From Amorphoplanes friuliensis DSM 7358 (GTDB lineage: Bacteria > Actinomycetota > Actinomycetes > Mycobacteriales > Micromonosporaceae), in contig NC_022657.1 of NCBI RefSeq assembly GCF_000494755.1, positions 6,850,001 through 6,914,000 of the forward strand: a stretch of 64,000 nucleotides of DNA, given 5' to 3'. Below, one piece after another: positions 1-8,398 of the stretch (positions within the stretch are counted from its first letter, which is position 1; each line of letters starts with the position of its first letter). A program made the translations under genes and the position numbers. The notes beneath the pieces are model-generated. The model did no database searches. It saw nothing but the letters and a program-made list of their open reading frames with translations, and was not told the DNA's origin.

Positions 1-155
1 ATGACGGCCGCGAGCACACCGGCGGCGAGTTGGGCCAGGTCGTCGTAGAGCCGCTGGGCCGGGCCGTCGGGAACCACCCACGCGCCGATCGCCGTGACGG
101 CGGCGACGAGCACCAGCGTCACGGCTGATCGTGCTGACAGCCGTCCCGTCGTCAT
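1..155 (-). CDS. Membrane protein, N-terminal fragment (cut by window start)
   Basis: Only the first 51 codons are present. They start at an ATG and run off the window edge. The peptide begins with a short basic stretch, followed by a hydrophobic helix at about residues 11-27 and a second hydrophobic stretch near the edge, so it is the start of an integral membrane protein. The motif PDGPAQRLYDDL after the first helix resembles the periplasmic loops at the N-terminus of actinobacterial membrane-anchored GGDEF/EAL proteins, but no catalytic domain is visible and that link is a guess. The product cannot be named from this fragment. Confidence 0.5.
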   Translation of the reverse strand, partial: MTTGRLSARSAVTLVLVAAVTAIGAWVVPDGPAQRLYDDLAQLAAGVLAAV

Positions 156-218
156 CACCACCCGCAGCAGAGCCACGGGAGGCCGTCCCGCGACCGGAGT
201 AACGTACCGCAGCTGCCG

Positions 219-941
219 TCAGGCGGTCGCGTCCAGATCGGCGACGATCACCGTGATGTTGTCGGGGCCCCCACCCTGCAGGGCGAGGTCGAGCAGACGC
301 TCGGCGCAGTCCTGCGGTCCGTCGCAGGCGAGCAGCTCCTCCTCGATCCGCTCGGCGGAGACGACCGTGGTGAGGCCGTCGCTGCACAGCAGCCAGCGGT
401 CGCGGGGCTCCGGCTCGACGATGACGTAGGACGGGCTGACCGGCTCGCCCTGCAGCGCCTGGGTCACGACCGCGCGGCGCGGGTGGCTGCCCGCCTCCTC
501 CGGCCGGATGAGTCCCTGGTCCACGAGCATCTGGACGTAAGTGTCGTCCTTGGTGAGCTGGTTCAGCCGGCCGTCCCGCAGCAGGTACGCCCGGGAGTCG
601 CCGACGTGGGCCAGCGCTGCCCGGTCACCGGAGAAGATCACGGCGGTCAGCGTCGTGCCCATGCCCTGCAGCGCGGCGTCGCCGGCGACGGTCTCGGCGA
701 TCCGGCCGTTCGCCACCTCGAGGGCCTTGTGCAGTGCGTCCATCTGGCTGTCGTTGTCGATCGGCACGTCGAGGGAGGTCATCGCCTCGACGGCGAGGCG
801 GCTCGCGACGTCACCGGCGGCCATGCCACCCATGCCGTCGGCGACGACGAGGAGCCGGTCACCGGCGTAGTAAGCGTCCTGGTTGTTGCTCCGGACGTGG
901 CCTCTATCGGTGACGGCCGCCCACCGCAGGTGCAAGGTCAT
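219..941 (-). CDS. PP2C-family protein serine/threonine phosphatase
   Basis: This is a 240-residue, single-domain, soluble, metal-dependent PPM phosphatase that removes phosphate from Ser/Thr. All family motifs are visible: the NNQDAYY region near residue 20, VADGMGGMAAG at 33-43 with metal-binding Asp35 and Gly36, GDSRAYLL at 114-121, the second metal Asp in CSDGL at 186-190, and GGPDNITVIV at 224-233. It lies last in a minus-strand series after a membrane protein and an anchored binding protein, 91 bases away, so it may reverse a kinase signal linked to them. No Ser/Thr kinase lies in the window. The family call is secure; the target is unknown. Confidence 0.93.
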   Translation of the reverse strand: MTLHLRWAAVTDRGHVRSNNQDAYYAGDRLLVVADGMGGMAAGDVASRLAVEAMTSLDVPIDNDSQMDALHKALEVANGRIAETVAGDAALQGMGTTLTAVIFSGDRAALAHVGDSRAYLLRDGRLNQLTKDDTYVQMLVDQGLIRPEEAGSHPRRAVVTQALQGEPVSPSYVIVEPEPRDRWLLCSDGLTTVVSAERIEEELLACDGPQDCAERLLDLALQGGGPDNITVIVADLDATA

Positions 942-1032
942 GGCGTGCAGCCTGCCAGGTCACGTCCAGCCTGTCTGCACGTGGTCGGCGGCGCGTCGCA
1001 ACAACCGGCCCGTACCTGCGCAAATCTGCGGG

Positions 1033-2061
1033 TCATCGGGGCTCCAGCGGGCGGCCGAGACAGCGGGGGTCGACCTCGGTGACCTGCCGGGTCGGTGCGA
1101 CCCACTCCAGCGCGGACTCGTCGATCGCCCAGCCGCGTACCGTGATCCGGCTGTTCTGGGTCCGGACCGGCTCGGGGCACAGGGTCTTGGACCGCACGTC
1201 GCTGTTGGGGATGAAGACCACGTCGCCGCCGCGCCGCAGGATCGTGGTGGCGGTGTCGTCGACGGTGATCAGTTGCCCGCGGATGACCTCGATCGGGGCC
1301 TCGGCGCCGGCGGCGACCTCGACGGCGCTGTTCGGGAGCACGGGCGCGCGCAGGAAGACCACCCCGATCACGAACGGCGCGACGATCATCGCGGCGACGG
1401 CCGGCCAGTGGGTCGCCAGCCGGGCCGCGCGCGGGGGCAGGGGTCCGGTGAGCAGCCAGCCGAGCAGCGGCGGCACGAGCAGCAGCACGGCGGTGCCGGT
1501 CTCTCCGGCCGCCCAGGCCAGACGGATGCCGGGCCAGACCCAGATCAGGACCATCAGGCCGAGCATCACCGGTACGCCCAGCGTCACCACGACGAGCATG
1601 CGGCGTTCACCGGGGTACCGCTGCACCGCGGTCAGCCCGAGGATGATCGCGACCAGCATCAGCAGCGTCGGCAGCAGGCGCAGTTGCCAGGTGAAACCGG
1701 CCAGTACCACCGCGACGACCACCACCCAGTCGGGCATCCGCAGCGCCGTGAGCGCGAGCAGCGACCGCCGGGCGGCGTGCTCCTGGTCGGGTGAGCTGAC
1801 CAGCAGCAGGCCGCCGAGGGCGCGCAGCACCAGCACCACCGCGGGGATCGTCCAGATGAGCGTGATGATCAGCGCGCTGATCATGCCGAGCGGGCTGATG
1901 TACTGCACGAGCAGCAGCATCGTGGGCAGGTCCTGGCGGCTGAGGTACCAGAGGCGCAGCACGAGCAGCACCAGCGGGAACGCCGGCAGCGCGGTGAGCA
2001 CCCAGTTCAGGGAGGTGCGCCGGATGCGGCGCGGCGGCCGGGACAGCGGCGTCACGGTCAC
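1033..2061 (-). CDS. Multi-pass membrane protein, possible GlnX-type partner of the adjacent binding protein
   Basis: The 342-residue protein starts with GTG. That codon overlaps the stop of the upstream binding-protein gene (GTGA), so the two are translationally coupled. It has a short basic cytoplasmic head, about seven to eight hydrophobic helices between residues 20 and 262, and a C-terminal non-membrane domain of about 80 residues containing two cysteines (LCPEP, PRCLG). I recognise no enzyme motif and no ABC permease signature. Its position between a membrane-anchored GlnH-like protein and a PP2C phosphatase recalls the mycobacterial GlnH-GlnX pair that feeds PknG. That is an analogy from context, not from sequence. 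Confidence 0.7.
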   Translation of the reverse strand: MTVTPLSRPPRRIRRTSLNWVLTALPAFPLVLLVLRLWYLSRQDLPTMLLLVQYISPLGMISALIITLIWTIPAVVLVLRALGGLLLVSSPDQEHAARRSLLALTALRMPDWVVVVAVVLAGFTWQLRLLPTLLMLVAIILGLTAVQRYPGERRMLVVVTLGVPVMLGLMVLIWVWPGIRLAWAAGETGTAVLLLVPPLLGWLLTGPLPPRAARLATHWPAVAAMIVAPFVIGVVFLRAPVLPNSAVEVAAGAEAPIEVIRGQLITVDDTATTILRRGGDVVFIPNSDVRSKTLCPEPVRTQNSRITVRGWAIDESALEWVAPTRQVTEVDPRCLGRPLEPR

Positions 2062-3176
2062 GGGACCACCTCCTCCCAGGGCAGCTCACGGACCCGCGGC
2101 CGGGTGGTGTTCGGCTGCTGCGGGCGGGAGAGCGGCACGGGCAGGCCGTCGACGTTCTTGTTCTTCGCCGTCTCGGGGAGGATGTTCGCCTGGTAGGCCT
2201 GCTCCCAGCGGGCATCCTTCGGGTCGGCGAAGGAGCGGTAGAGCGTGATGTTCACCAGGTCGCGCAGGGCCTCGTTGGCGCCCACGCTGACACCCCACGG
2301 CTCAGTCTTGTCCAACCCGAGGTCCCAATGGTCGTACTTGTCCGGGAAGCGGGCTTTGTAGCCACCGAGGATCGCCGCGTCGGTGGTCACCGCGTCCACC
2401 TCGTCCTTGTCCAGGAGGTCGAAACACTCGGAGACCCGGTTGCGGCGTACGAGTTGCCGGGCACCGGACTGGGCGGCCGCCACCGCGCTGGTGGAGCTGG
2501 ACAGCGAGCAGACGTCCTTGTCCTTGAACTCCTCGAGGCTCGCCACCTTCTTGTGGCCCTTGAGCGTGATCACCGACTGCTCGGTGTGCAGGTACGACTG
2601 GGAGAACATGACGTTGGGCATGTCCTCGCGTTCCTGGGTGATGCTGTAACTGGCGATGACCATCTTGACCGGCACGGGATTTTTCTGCAGGTCGGACGCC
2701 TCCATGCGGGCGCGGTCCTCGCTCTCGATGCCGAAGAACCGCACCTCGTCGCGCCGGAAGCCGAGATCCTCGGCGATCATGTACGCGATGTCGATGTCGA
2801 AGCCCCGCCACGTGCCGTCGACGAGCTCGGCGATCCCGGGCTGGTCGTCCTTGACGCCGATGGGCAGTGTCTGCCACTCGTCGACACCGGCGGCGCGGCG
2901 CAGGTCCTCGATCGAGGGCGGCCCGATGTGGAAGAGCCGCACCCAGGAGAACGTCAGCACCATGATGAGGACCACCCCGACCGCGACCAGCCGCCACGGC
3001 GCGAGCGAGCCACCCCAGGTGCGGACGAGCGGGTCGGGTTGCGTGAAGGTGCGGCGCAGTCCCTCGATCGTGCGCTGGGCGCGGACCGCACGGGCCCGGC
3101 GCTGCGCCGGCAGCCGCCGGCGGATCACGGCCTTGCGGATCTCGCCCCGGCCGCTCTCGTCGTCCATCGTCGACAC
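2058..3176 (-). CDS. Membrane-anchored family 3 (glutamate/amino-acid type) solute-binding protein
   Basis: The protein is a 372-residue GlnH-like sensor or binding protein. It has about 60 basic cytoplasmic residues, one membrane helix (about 61-80), and then an extracytoplasmic SBP family 3 domain with the IGVKDDQPGI opening, the GFDIDIAYMIAEDLGF segment and the AVTTDAAILGGY segment. It has no lipobox, unlike ordinary transporter binding proteins. No permease or ATPase gene is adjacent, so sensing is likelier than uptake. I chose a GTG start because GGGAG lies just upstream. The ATG three codons on is an alternative, and a far-upstream ATG at 3257 would overlap yidD. The gene overlaps the next one by 4 bases. 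Confidence 0.85.
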   Translation of the reverse strand: MSTMDDESGRGEIRKAVIRRRLPAQRRARAVRAQRTIEGLRRTFTQPDPLVRTWGGSLAPWRLVAVGVVLIMVLTFSWVRLFHIGPPSIEDLRRAAGVDEWQTLPIGVKDDQPGIAELVDGTWRGFDIDIAYMIAEDLGFRRDEVRFFGIESEDRARMEASDLQKNPVPVKMVIASYSITQEREDMPNVMFSQSYLHTEQSVITLKGHKKVASLEEFKDKDVCSLSSSTSAVAAAQSGARQLVRRNRVSECFDLLDKDEVDAVTTDAAILGGYKARFPDKYDHWDLGLDKTEPWGVSVGANEALRDLVNITLYRSFADPKDARWEQAYQANILPETAKNKNVDGLPVPLSRPQQPNTTRPRVRELPWEEVVP

Positions 3177-3222
3177 TGCACTCCCGTCCCCGTAGCGGAA
3201 CGCCCATGGTGACCGACCAATG

Positions 3223-3591
3223 TCACGGAACGGGGTCCGCGGTCCCGTAGGCGACACCGGGACGGCAGCGCCGCAACCGGCCCGCCGTCAGCCACAGCCC
3301 CTTGCGGGTGCCGTGACGCTGCACGGCCTCGAGACCGTACGCGCTGCACGTCGGGGTGTAGCGGCACCGGGTGGGCAGCCGCGGGGAGACCTTCCGGTAG
3401 CCGCGGATGGCGGTGGTGACCACGGCGTCGGTGCGCCGTCCTGACCGGCCCAGCCGGGAGAAGGCCAGCAGAGTGGTGCTCAGCAGGCTGAGGTCGCAGA
3501 ACGGGAGATCACAGCCGTCGCAGCCGCAGTCGCAGCCGTCGTGCCACTTGCGCTTGCGTTTGTGCTTCCGGCTCCCCCACATGGTCACCAT
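3223..3591 (-). CDS. yidD: Membrane protein insertion efficiency factor YidD
   Basis: This small protein of about 122 residues carries the DUF37/YidD core: the family signature YRKVSPRLPTRCRYTPTCSAY, then GLEAVQRHG and LTAGRLRRCRP. In other bacteria YidD is encoded near yidC and helps insert inner-membrane proteins. Here it stands alone, upstream of an unrelated operon, with no rpmH, rnpA or yidC. The N-terminus is unusual: a basic run (KHKRKRKWHDG) followed by a cysteine cluster, CDCGCDGCDLPFC, that could bind metal. The start is uncertain among ATGs at 3627, 3591 and 3582, and no strong ribosome site decides it. Confidence 0.85.
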   Translation of the reverse strand: MVTMWGSRKHKRKRKWHDGCDCGCDGCDLPFCDLSLLSTTLLAFSRLGRSGRRTDAVVTTAIRGYRKVSPRLPTRCRYTPTCSAYGLEAVQRHGTRKGLWLTAGRLRRCRPGVAYGTADPVP

Positions 3592-3650
3592 CGTGGCGTA
3601 CGCGTGCGACACCCGGCATAGCGCCACCGGATCGGGGTACCCGGACCCGC

Positions 3651-4400
3651 ATGAGAACCGTGCCGGCTCTGGCGACGGCCACCGTCACTGCGGCCCTGGT
3701 CGTGCGTGTGCTGCGTTCCCGGCACCGCCGGTTCCTGCACCCCGACGGGCGGTCCTTCACCGGCGACCTCGAGATCTGGGGCGCGGGTGAGCAGACCGGC
3801 GCGGAGCTGCTCGACCGTCCCGGCCGGCATCCGGTGACCGTGCGGATCTCGAAAGGGGCCGGCACGGCAGCCGGTCGCGCCGACGTCCTCGGCGTCGCCG
3901 TCCGCGTGCACGGACCGGTCGCGGGCCGCCGTCACGACCTGCTCTTCTCCACCTGCGGCCGGGGCCGGCTGCTGCGGCACGTCCCCGTCCCGCGGCGCGG
4001 CTTCGACACCACCTACGGTTCCATCCAGCCCTACCGCACCGGCTCCGGCCGGACGTTCCAGCTGGTCGTCCGGCCCGATCCGGAGGGTACGGCGCTCGGC
4101 CGTACGCTGGGATCGGTGGTGTCCGCGGCGGCCCGGGACGACGCCCGGCTGATGCTCGTCCTGGCCGAGAAGGACGCGGAGCGGACCGTCGGAAAGGTAC
4201 GTTTCGGCGCGGCCCTGTCGCCCACCACGGACGCGGCACTGGCGTTCGACCCCATCCGCAACGTGCCCGCCGACCTGTACCCGACCGGGCTGATCCACGG
4301 CACGCGGGCGCTGGCCTACCGGCTGTCCCAGCGCTGGCGCGGCGCCGCCCCGGCCACGGCGAACCCTGCCGCCGTGGCCCGGACGGCTCTACCCGGCTAG
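3651..4400 (+). CDS. Catalase-superfamily-like protein of unknown function
   Basis: The protein is 249 residues, with a hydrophobic N-terminal segment (about 5-20) that may be a membrane anchor. The body opens with HPDGRSFTGDLEIWG, followed by HPVTVRISKGAG, RADVLGVAVRV and DLLFSTCGRGRLLRH. These resemble the N-terminal half of the haem-catalase beta-barrel (HPxGxxFxG, xxRxSxGxG, DxxGxAxR), and actinobacterial relatives are often labelled phosphodiesterase or hypothetical. It is half the length of a true catalase and I cannot locate the proximal haem tyrosine, so catalase activity is doubtful. Its TAG stop shares a CTAG tetranucleotide with the convergent treZ stop. Confidence 0.55.
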   Translation: MRTVPALATATVTAALVVRVLRSRHRRFLHPDGRSFTGDLEIWGAGEQTGAELLDRPGRHPVTVRISKGAGTAAGRADVLGVAVRVHGPVAGRRHDLLFSTCGRGRLLRHVPVPRRGFDTTYGSIQPYRTGSGRTFQLVVRPDPEGTALGRTLGSVVSAAARDDARLMLVLAEKDAERTVGKVRFGAALSPTTDAALAFDPIRNVPADLYPTGLIHGTRALAYRLSQRWRGAAPATANPAAVARTALPG

Positions 4401-6130
4401 CGGAACGCGACCACCACGGCGGTCTCGGGCGGCAGCTCGACCCGGTCACGCTGGAGGACCACACCCTGCTCGGTGGCGAGCAGCACCTTGCGCGGTGCCG
4501 CCCGGAGGCTGACCGTCTGCGGGGACGACGCGAGGTTGACCGCCACGGCGCAGTTCCCCCGGCGCATCACGAGGTACTGGTCGCCGTGCCAGACCTCGAC
4601 CTTGTCGAGCCGCGGGTCGGACAGGTCGGCCCGCTCACGCCGCAGGGCGATGAGCCGTTTGTGCAGGTCGAGGATCTCGGCGTGGCCGGGCTTCTCCCGC
4701 TCGGACCAGTCCAGTTTCGACCGCTGGAACGTTGCCGGGTCCTGCGGGTCGGGCACCTCGGTCTCGGCCCAGCCGTGCGAGGCGAACTCGCGCCGCCGGC
4801 CGTTCTGCACCGCGGCGGCGAGCTCGGGCTCGGGGTGGCTGGTGAAGAACTGCCAGGGGTTGCTGGCGGCCCACTCCTCGCCCATGAAGAGCATCGGGGT
4901 GAACGGCGAGGTGAACAGCAGCGTGGCACCGACCTTGAGCAGACCCGGCGACAGCGTCGCCGACAGCCGGTCACCGATCGCGCGGTTACCGATCTGGTCG
5001 TGGTTCTGCAGGTACGCCACGAAGCGGTGACCCGGGATCCGCGCCCGGTCGACGGGCCGGCCGTGCCGCCGCCGCCGGAAGCTCGACCAGGTGTCGGCGT
5101 GGAAGAACGCGCCGGTCAGCACCGTCTCCAGACCGTCGAGCGAGCCGAAGTCGCCGTAATAGCCCTGCCGCTCGCCGGTGAGCAGCGCGTGCAGCGCGTG
5201 GTGCACGTCGTCGTCCCACTGGCCGGTGAGGCCGTACCCGCCGGCCTCGCGCGGGGTGATCAGCTTGGGGTCGTTGAGGTCGGACTCGGCGATCAGCGAC
5301 AGCGGACGGCCGAGGTGCGTGGACAGGCTCTCCACCTCGATCGTCAGCTGCTCGAGAAGGTTGATCGCGTTGTGGTCGACCAGCGCGTGCACGGCGTCGA
5401 GCCGCAGGCCGTCGACGTGGTAATCGCGCAGCCAGCCGAGCACGCTGTCGATGATGTACCGCCGGACCTCCTCCGACAGCCCGCCGTCGAGGTTGACCGA
5501 GTCACCCCACGGGTTGGTGCCGGCCGCGCTCAGGTAGGGCGCGAACATCGGGGCGTACGCGCCGCTCGGGCCGAAGTGGTTGTAGACGACGTCGAGCACC
5601 ACACCGAGGCCCTTGGCGTGGGCGGCGTCGACAAACCGCTTGAGGCCGTCGGGGCCGCCGTAGGCCTCGTGCGGGGCGTACCAGCAGACGCCGTCGTAAC
5701 CCCAGTTGTACTCACCGTTGAAGGAGTTGACCGGCAGCAGCTCGACCAGGTCGACACCGAGCTCGACGAGGTGGTCCAGACGCGCGATGGCGGCGTCGAA
5801 GGTGCCCTCGGCGGTGAACGTGCCGACGTGCATCTCGTAGAGGACCGAGCCGGGCAGCTGACGACCGGTCCACGCCTGGTCCGACCACGCGAAGGCTGTG
5901 TGGTCGTAGACCCGGCTGGGGCCGTGCACACCCTCGGGCTGCCACGCGGACCGCGGGTCGGGCAGCGCGCCGTCGTGGTCGTTGAGCAGGTAGGCGTAGT
6001 CCGTGCCGGGCCCGGCCTCGGGCACGTCGAGACGCCACCAGCCGTCCTCGCCGCGTTCCATCTCGCGGTCCGTCCCGTCGAGACGCAGCTTGACGGTCTT
6101 CTCCGGGACCCATACCTCAAAAACGGTCAT
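4397..6130 (-). CDS. treZ: Malto-oligosyltrehalose trehalohydrolase (TreZ)
   Basis: This 577-residue GH13 enzyme releases free trehalose from malto-oligosyltrehalose, the last step of the TreX-TreY-TreZ route. It starts with the family's N-terminal beta-sandwich (FEVWVPEKTVKLRLDG), then the barrel with VVYNHFG, the nucleophile motif GLRLDAVHAL, the acid region LIAESDLND, and LQNHDQIGNRA near the end of the barrel, with a C-terminal beta domain. The ATG start overlaps the treY stop as ATGA. The same frame stays open about 1.4 kb upstream, but that part is antisense-like shadow inside treY. This is the last gene of the trehalose operon. Confidence 0.96.
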   Translation of the reverse strand: MTVFEVWVPEKTVKLRLDGTDREMERGEDGWWRLDVPEAGPGTDYAYLLNDHDGALPDPRSAWQPEGVHGPSRVYDHTAFAWSDQAWTGRQLPGSVLYEMHVGTFTAEGTFDAAIARLDHLVELGVDLVELLPVNSFNGEYNWGYDGVCWYAPHEAYGGPDGLKRFVDAAHAKGLGVVLDVVYNHFGPSGAYAPMFAPYLSAAGTNPWGDSVNLDGGLSEEVRRYIIDSVLGWLRDYHVDGLRLDAVHALVDHNAINLLEQLTIEVESLSTHLGRPLSLIAESDLNDPKLITPREAGGYGLTGQWDDDVHHALHALLTGERQGYYGDFGSLDGLETVLTGAFFHADTWSSFRRRRHGRPVDRARIPGHRFVAYLQNHDQIGNRAIGDRLSATLSPGLLKVGATLLFTSPFTPMLFMGEEWAASNPWQFFTSHPEPELAAAVQNGRRREFASHGWAETEVPDPQDPATFQRSKLDWSEREKPGHAEILDLHKRLIALRRERADLSDPRLDKVEVWHGDQYLVMRRGNCAVAVNLASSPQTVSLRAAPRKVLLATEQGVVLQRDRVELPPETAVVVAFR

Positions 6131-8397
6131 TGTTCTTTCACCAGCAGAGCGACGGGATAGGTGTGCAGGAGGTCGGCCACCGCCAGGCGGTTCCCGCCAT
6201 AGCTGGTGTTGGTGAAGACTTCCGTCCAGGTATTGCCGTCGAGTGACAGCGTGGTGTCGTGCCAGCCGCCGTGGCGTGACAATCCGACCGGGAGCCGGGT
6301 CGCGACCGCCACCACACCACCCCGGTCGAACGCGAGCACGTGGTCGGAGACGCGGCCCTCGGCGTACGCGGGCTTGTAGGACGTGAAGAGCTCGGGCCGC
6401 TGGCGGCGCAGGCGCAGGGTGCGACTGGTGACCAGCAGTTTGGCGGCTCCGGACTCGTCGACCGGCGGCTGCCAGCCGTCGTCGAGGCGGCCGAGCAGCT
6501 CGCGCCGCAGGCCGAAGTCGACCGGCCGGCGGTTGTCCGGGTCGACCAGGGAGAAGTCCCAGAGCTCGCTGCCCTGGTAGGTGTCCGGGATGCCGGGCAT
6601 GGTCAGCTGGATCAGCTTCTGACCCAGCGAGTTGGACCAGCCGGGCGCCGTGATCGAGGCCGCGAAGTCGGCGACCTCGCTGTGCAGCGCCGGGTCGTCG
6701 TAGATCTTGTCGACCATCGTGCGCAGCGCGGCCTCGAACTTCTCGTCCTGCCGGTGCCAGCTCGTCCCGACACCACCCTCGCGGGCGGCCTTCAGCGCGT
6801 ACGCCTGGAGGCGTTCCCGGTCGAGCGGCCAGGCACCGACGGCGGCCTGCCAGATGAGGTGGGCCAGGGCCGGATCCGGCAACGGCGCCGTCCGCACCCA
6901 GCGGCGGACGACCTCGGTCCAGTCCCCGGGCAGCTCGGAGAGGACGGCGAGCCGGGCCCGCACGTCCTCGCTGCGCTTGGTGTCGTGGGTGGAGAGCGTC
7001 GTCATGCTCTCCGGCCACTCGCGCTGCAGCCCGTCGGCGTAGTCGTGGAACTCGTCCGGGTGCACGCCGAACTTCGCGGGGTCGTTGCCGACCTCGTTGC
7101 GGGCCGTGAAGCGGGTCCAGCGGTAGAACGCCGTGTCCTCGACACCCTTGGCCATGACCGCACCGGTGTACTGCTGGAAGCGGATGGCGAGCTCGTCGTC
7201 CGCGCGCCGCAGCCGGGCGGTGAGCTGGTCGAGGACCGGGATCAGCCCGGGACGCCGGCGGCCGGCCTCGGAGCGGGCCTTGGCCAGGTGCCGGGAGCCG
7301 AACGGCAGGTAGGAGCGGTAGACCGGGAAGCAGGCCGCGAGCTCGGCCAGGGCCTGCGGCGCCGCCTCGATGTCGGGCACGAGCCGGCACATCCGGGCCA
7401 GCTCGGCGGCGAGCTCGGTGGAGGCGACGTGCAGCTTCGTCTGGTGGACCAGGTCCTGCCAGCTCGTCTCGCCGCCGGTCAGGTGGTGGTCGAGGGTGTC
7501 GAAGAACGCCTCGGTGTTCGGGTCGACGAACGCGCCGCCGATCTCCGCCAGCGCGTCGTAACCGGTGGTGCCGGCGACCGGCCACTTCGGCATCTGCTCC
7601 CCCGGCTCGAGGATCTTCTCGATGACGAGCCAGGCGTCGGGTGCGGCCTCGTGCAGCCGTGTGAGGTATTCGCCGGGGTCGCGCAGACCGTCCGGGTGGT
7701 CGACGCGGATGCCCTGGACGGCGCCCTCGGCGTACCAGCGGAGGATCTCGCGGTGGGTGGCCTCGAAGACCTCGGGGTCCTCGACGCGGAGACCGGCGAG
7801 GTCGGTGATCGAGAAGAACCGGCGGTAGTTCAGCTCGGTGTCACCACGGGTCCAGTTGACCAGCTCGTAGTGCTGCCGGTCGTGGACCTCCTTGGGGCTG
7901 CCCTCGCCGGTGCCGTCCGCGATCGGGTAGCGCTTGTCGAAGTAGTGCAGCTCGCCGCCCTCGACCTTGAGCTCGTCGAGCGCGGCCGGGTCGTCGGCCA
8001 GCACCGGCAGCAGAAGCCGCCCGCGCGACCAGTCGATGTCGTAGAACTTCGCGTACTCCGAGGACTGCCCGTTCTTGAGGACGTCCCACCAGGTCGGGTT
8101 GGCCGCGGCGACACCGACACCGGCGTGGTTGGGCACGATGTCGACGACCAGGCCGAGCCCGGCCGCGTCGAGCGCCGACTTCAGGGCGAGACGGCCTTCC
8201 TCGCCGCCGAGGGCGGGGCTGACCTGGCTGTGGTCGACCACGTCGTACCCGTGCTCGGAGCCGGGGGACGCGGTGAGCAGGGGCGCGGTGTAGAGGTGAC
8301 TGACGCCGAGATCGGCGAGGTAGTCGGCCAGCTCGGCCGTGGCCTGCAGGGGGAAGCCGGGACGGACCTGGACGCGGTAGGTGGAGGAAGGGCGCAA
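6127..8397 (-). CDS. treY: Malto-oligosyltrehalose synthase (TreY), TTG start
   Basis: This 756-residue GH13 enzyme isomerises the reducing-end alpha-1,4 bond of maltodextrins to alpha,alpha-1,1, producing maltooligosyl trehalose. Landmarks are STYRVQVRPGFPLQ at the extreme N-terminus, VVDIVPNHAG, GIRVDHPDGLRDP, AKGVEDTAFYRW and MPGIPDTYQGSE. No ATG or GTG lies in frame near the conserved start. The only fitting initiator is TTG, with AGGA nine bases upstream inside the end of glgX, one base after the glgX stop. That places TTG-Arg-Pro immediately before the conserved STYRVQ. The gene overlaps treZ by 4 bases. Confidence 0.95.
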   Translation of the reverse strand: MRPSSTYRVQVRPGFPLQATAELADYLADLGVSHLYTAPLLTASPGSEHGYDVVDHSQVSPALGGEEGRLALKSALDAAGLGLVVDIVPNHAGVGVAAANPTWWDVLKNGQSSEYAKFYDIDWSRGRLLLPVLADDPAALDELKVEGGELHYFDKRYPIADGTGEGSPKEVHDRQHYELVNWTRGDTELNYRRFFSITDLAGLRVEDPEVFEATHREILRWYAEGAVQGIRVDHPDGLRDPGEYLTRLHEAAPDAWLVIEKILEPGEQMPKWPVAGTTGYDALAEIGGAFVDPNTEAFFDTLDHHLTGGETSWQDLVHQTKLHVASTELAAELARMCRLVPDIEAAPQALAELAACFPVYRSYLPFGSRHLAKARSEAGRRRPGLIPVLDQLTARLRRADDELAIRFQQYTGAVMAKGVEDTAFYRWTRFTARNEVGNDPAKFGVHPDEFHDYADGLQREWPESMTTLSTHDTKRSEDVRARLAVLSELPGDWTEVVRRWVRTAPLPDPALAHLIWQAAVGAWPLDRERLQAYALKAAREGGVGTSWHRQDEKFEAALRTMVDKIYDDPALHSEVADFAASITAPGWSNSLGQKLIQLTMPGIPDTYQGSELWDFSLVDPDNRRPVDFGLRRELLGRLDDGWQPPVDESGAAKLLVTSRTLRLRRQRPELFTSYKPAYAEGRVSDHVLAFDRGGVVAVATRLPVGLSRHGGWHDTTLSLDGNTWTEVFTNTSYGGNRLAVADLLHTYPVALLVKEQ

Positions 8398-8398
8398 C

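Noticed and set aside
6131..7585. In-frame upstream extension of treZ, giving a 1062-residue open frame
   Set aside because: The extension is Arg/Pro-rich shadow inside treY; the TreZ family N-terminus begins at the ATG at 6130, which overlaps the treY stop.
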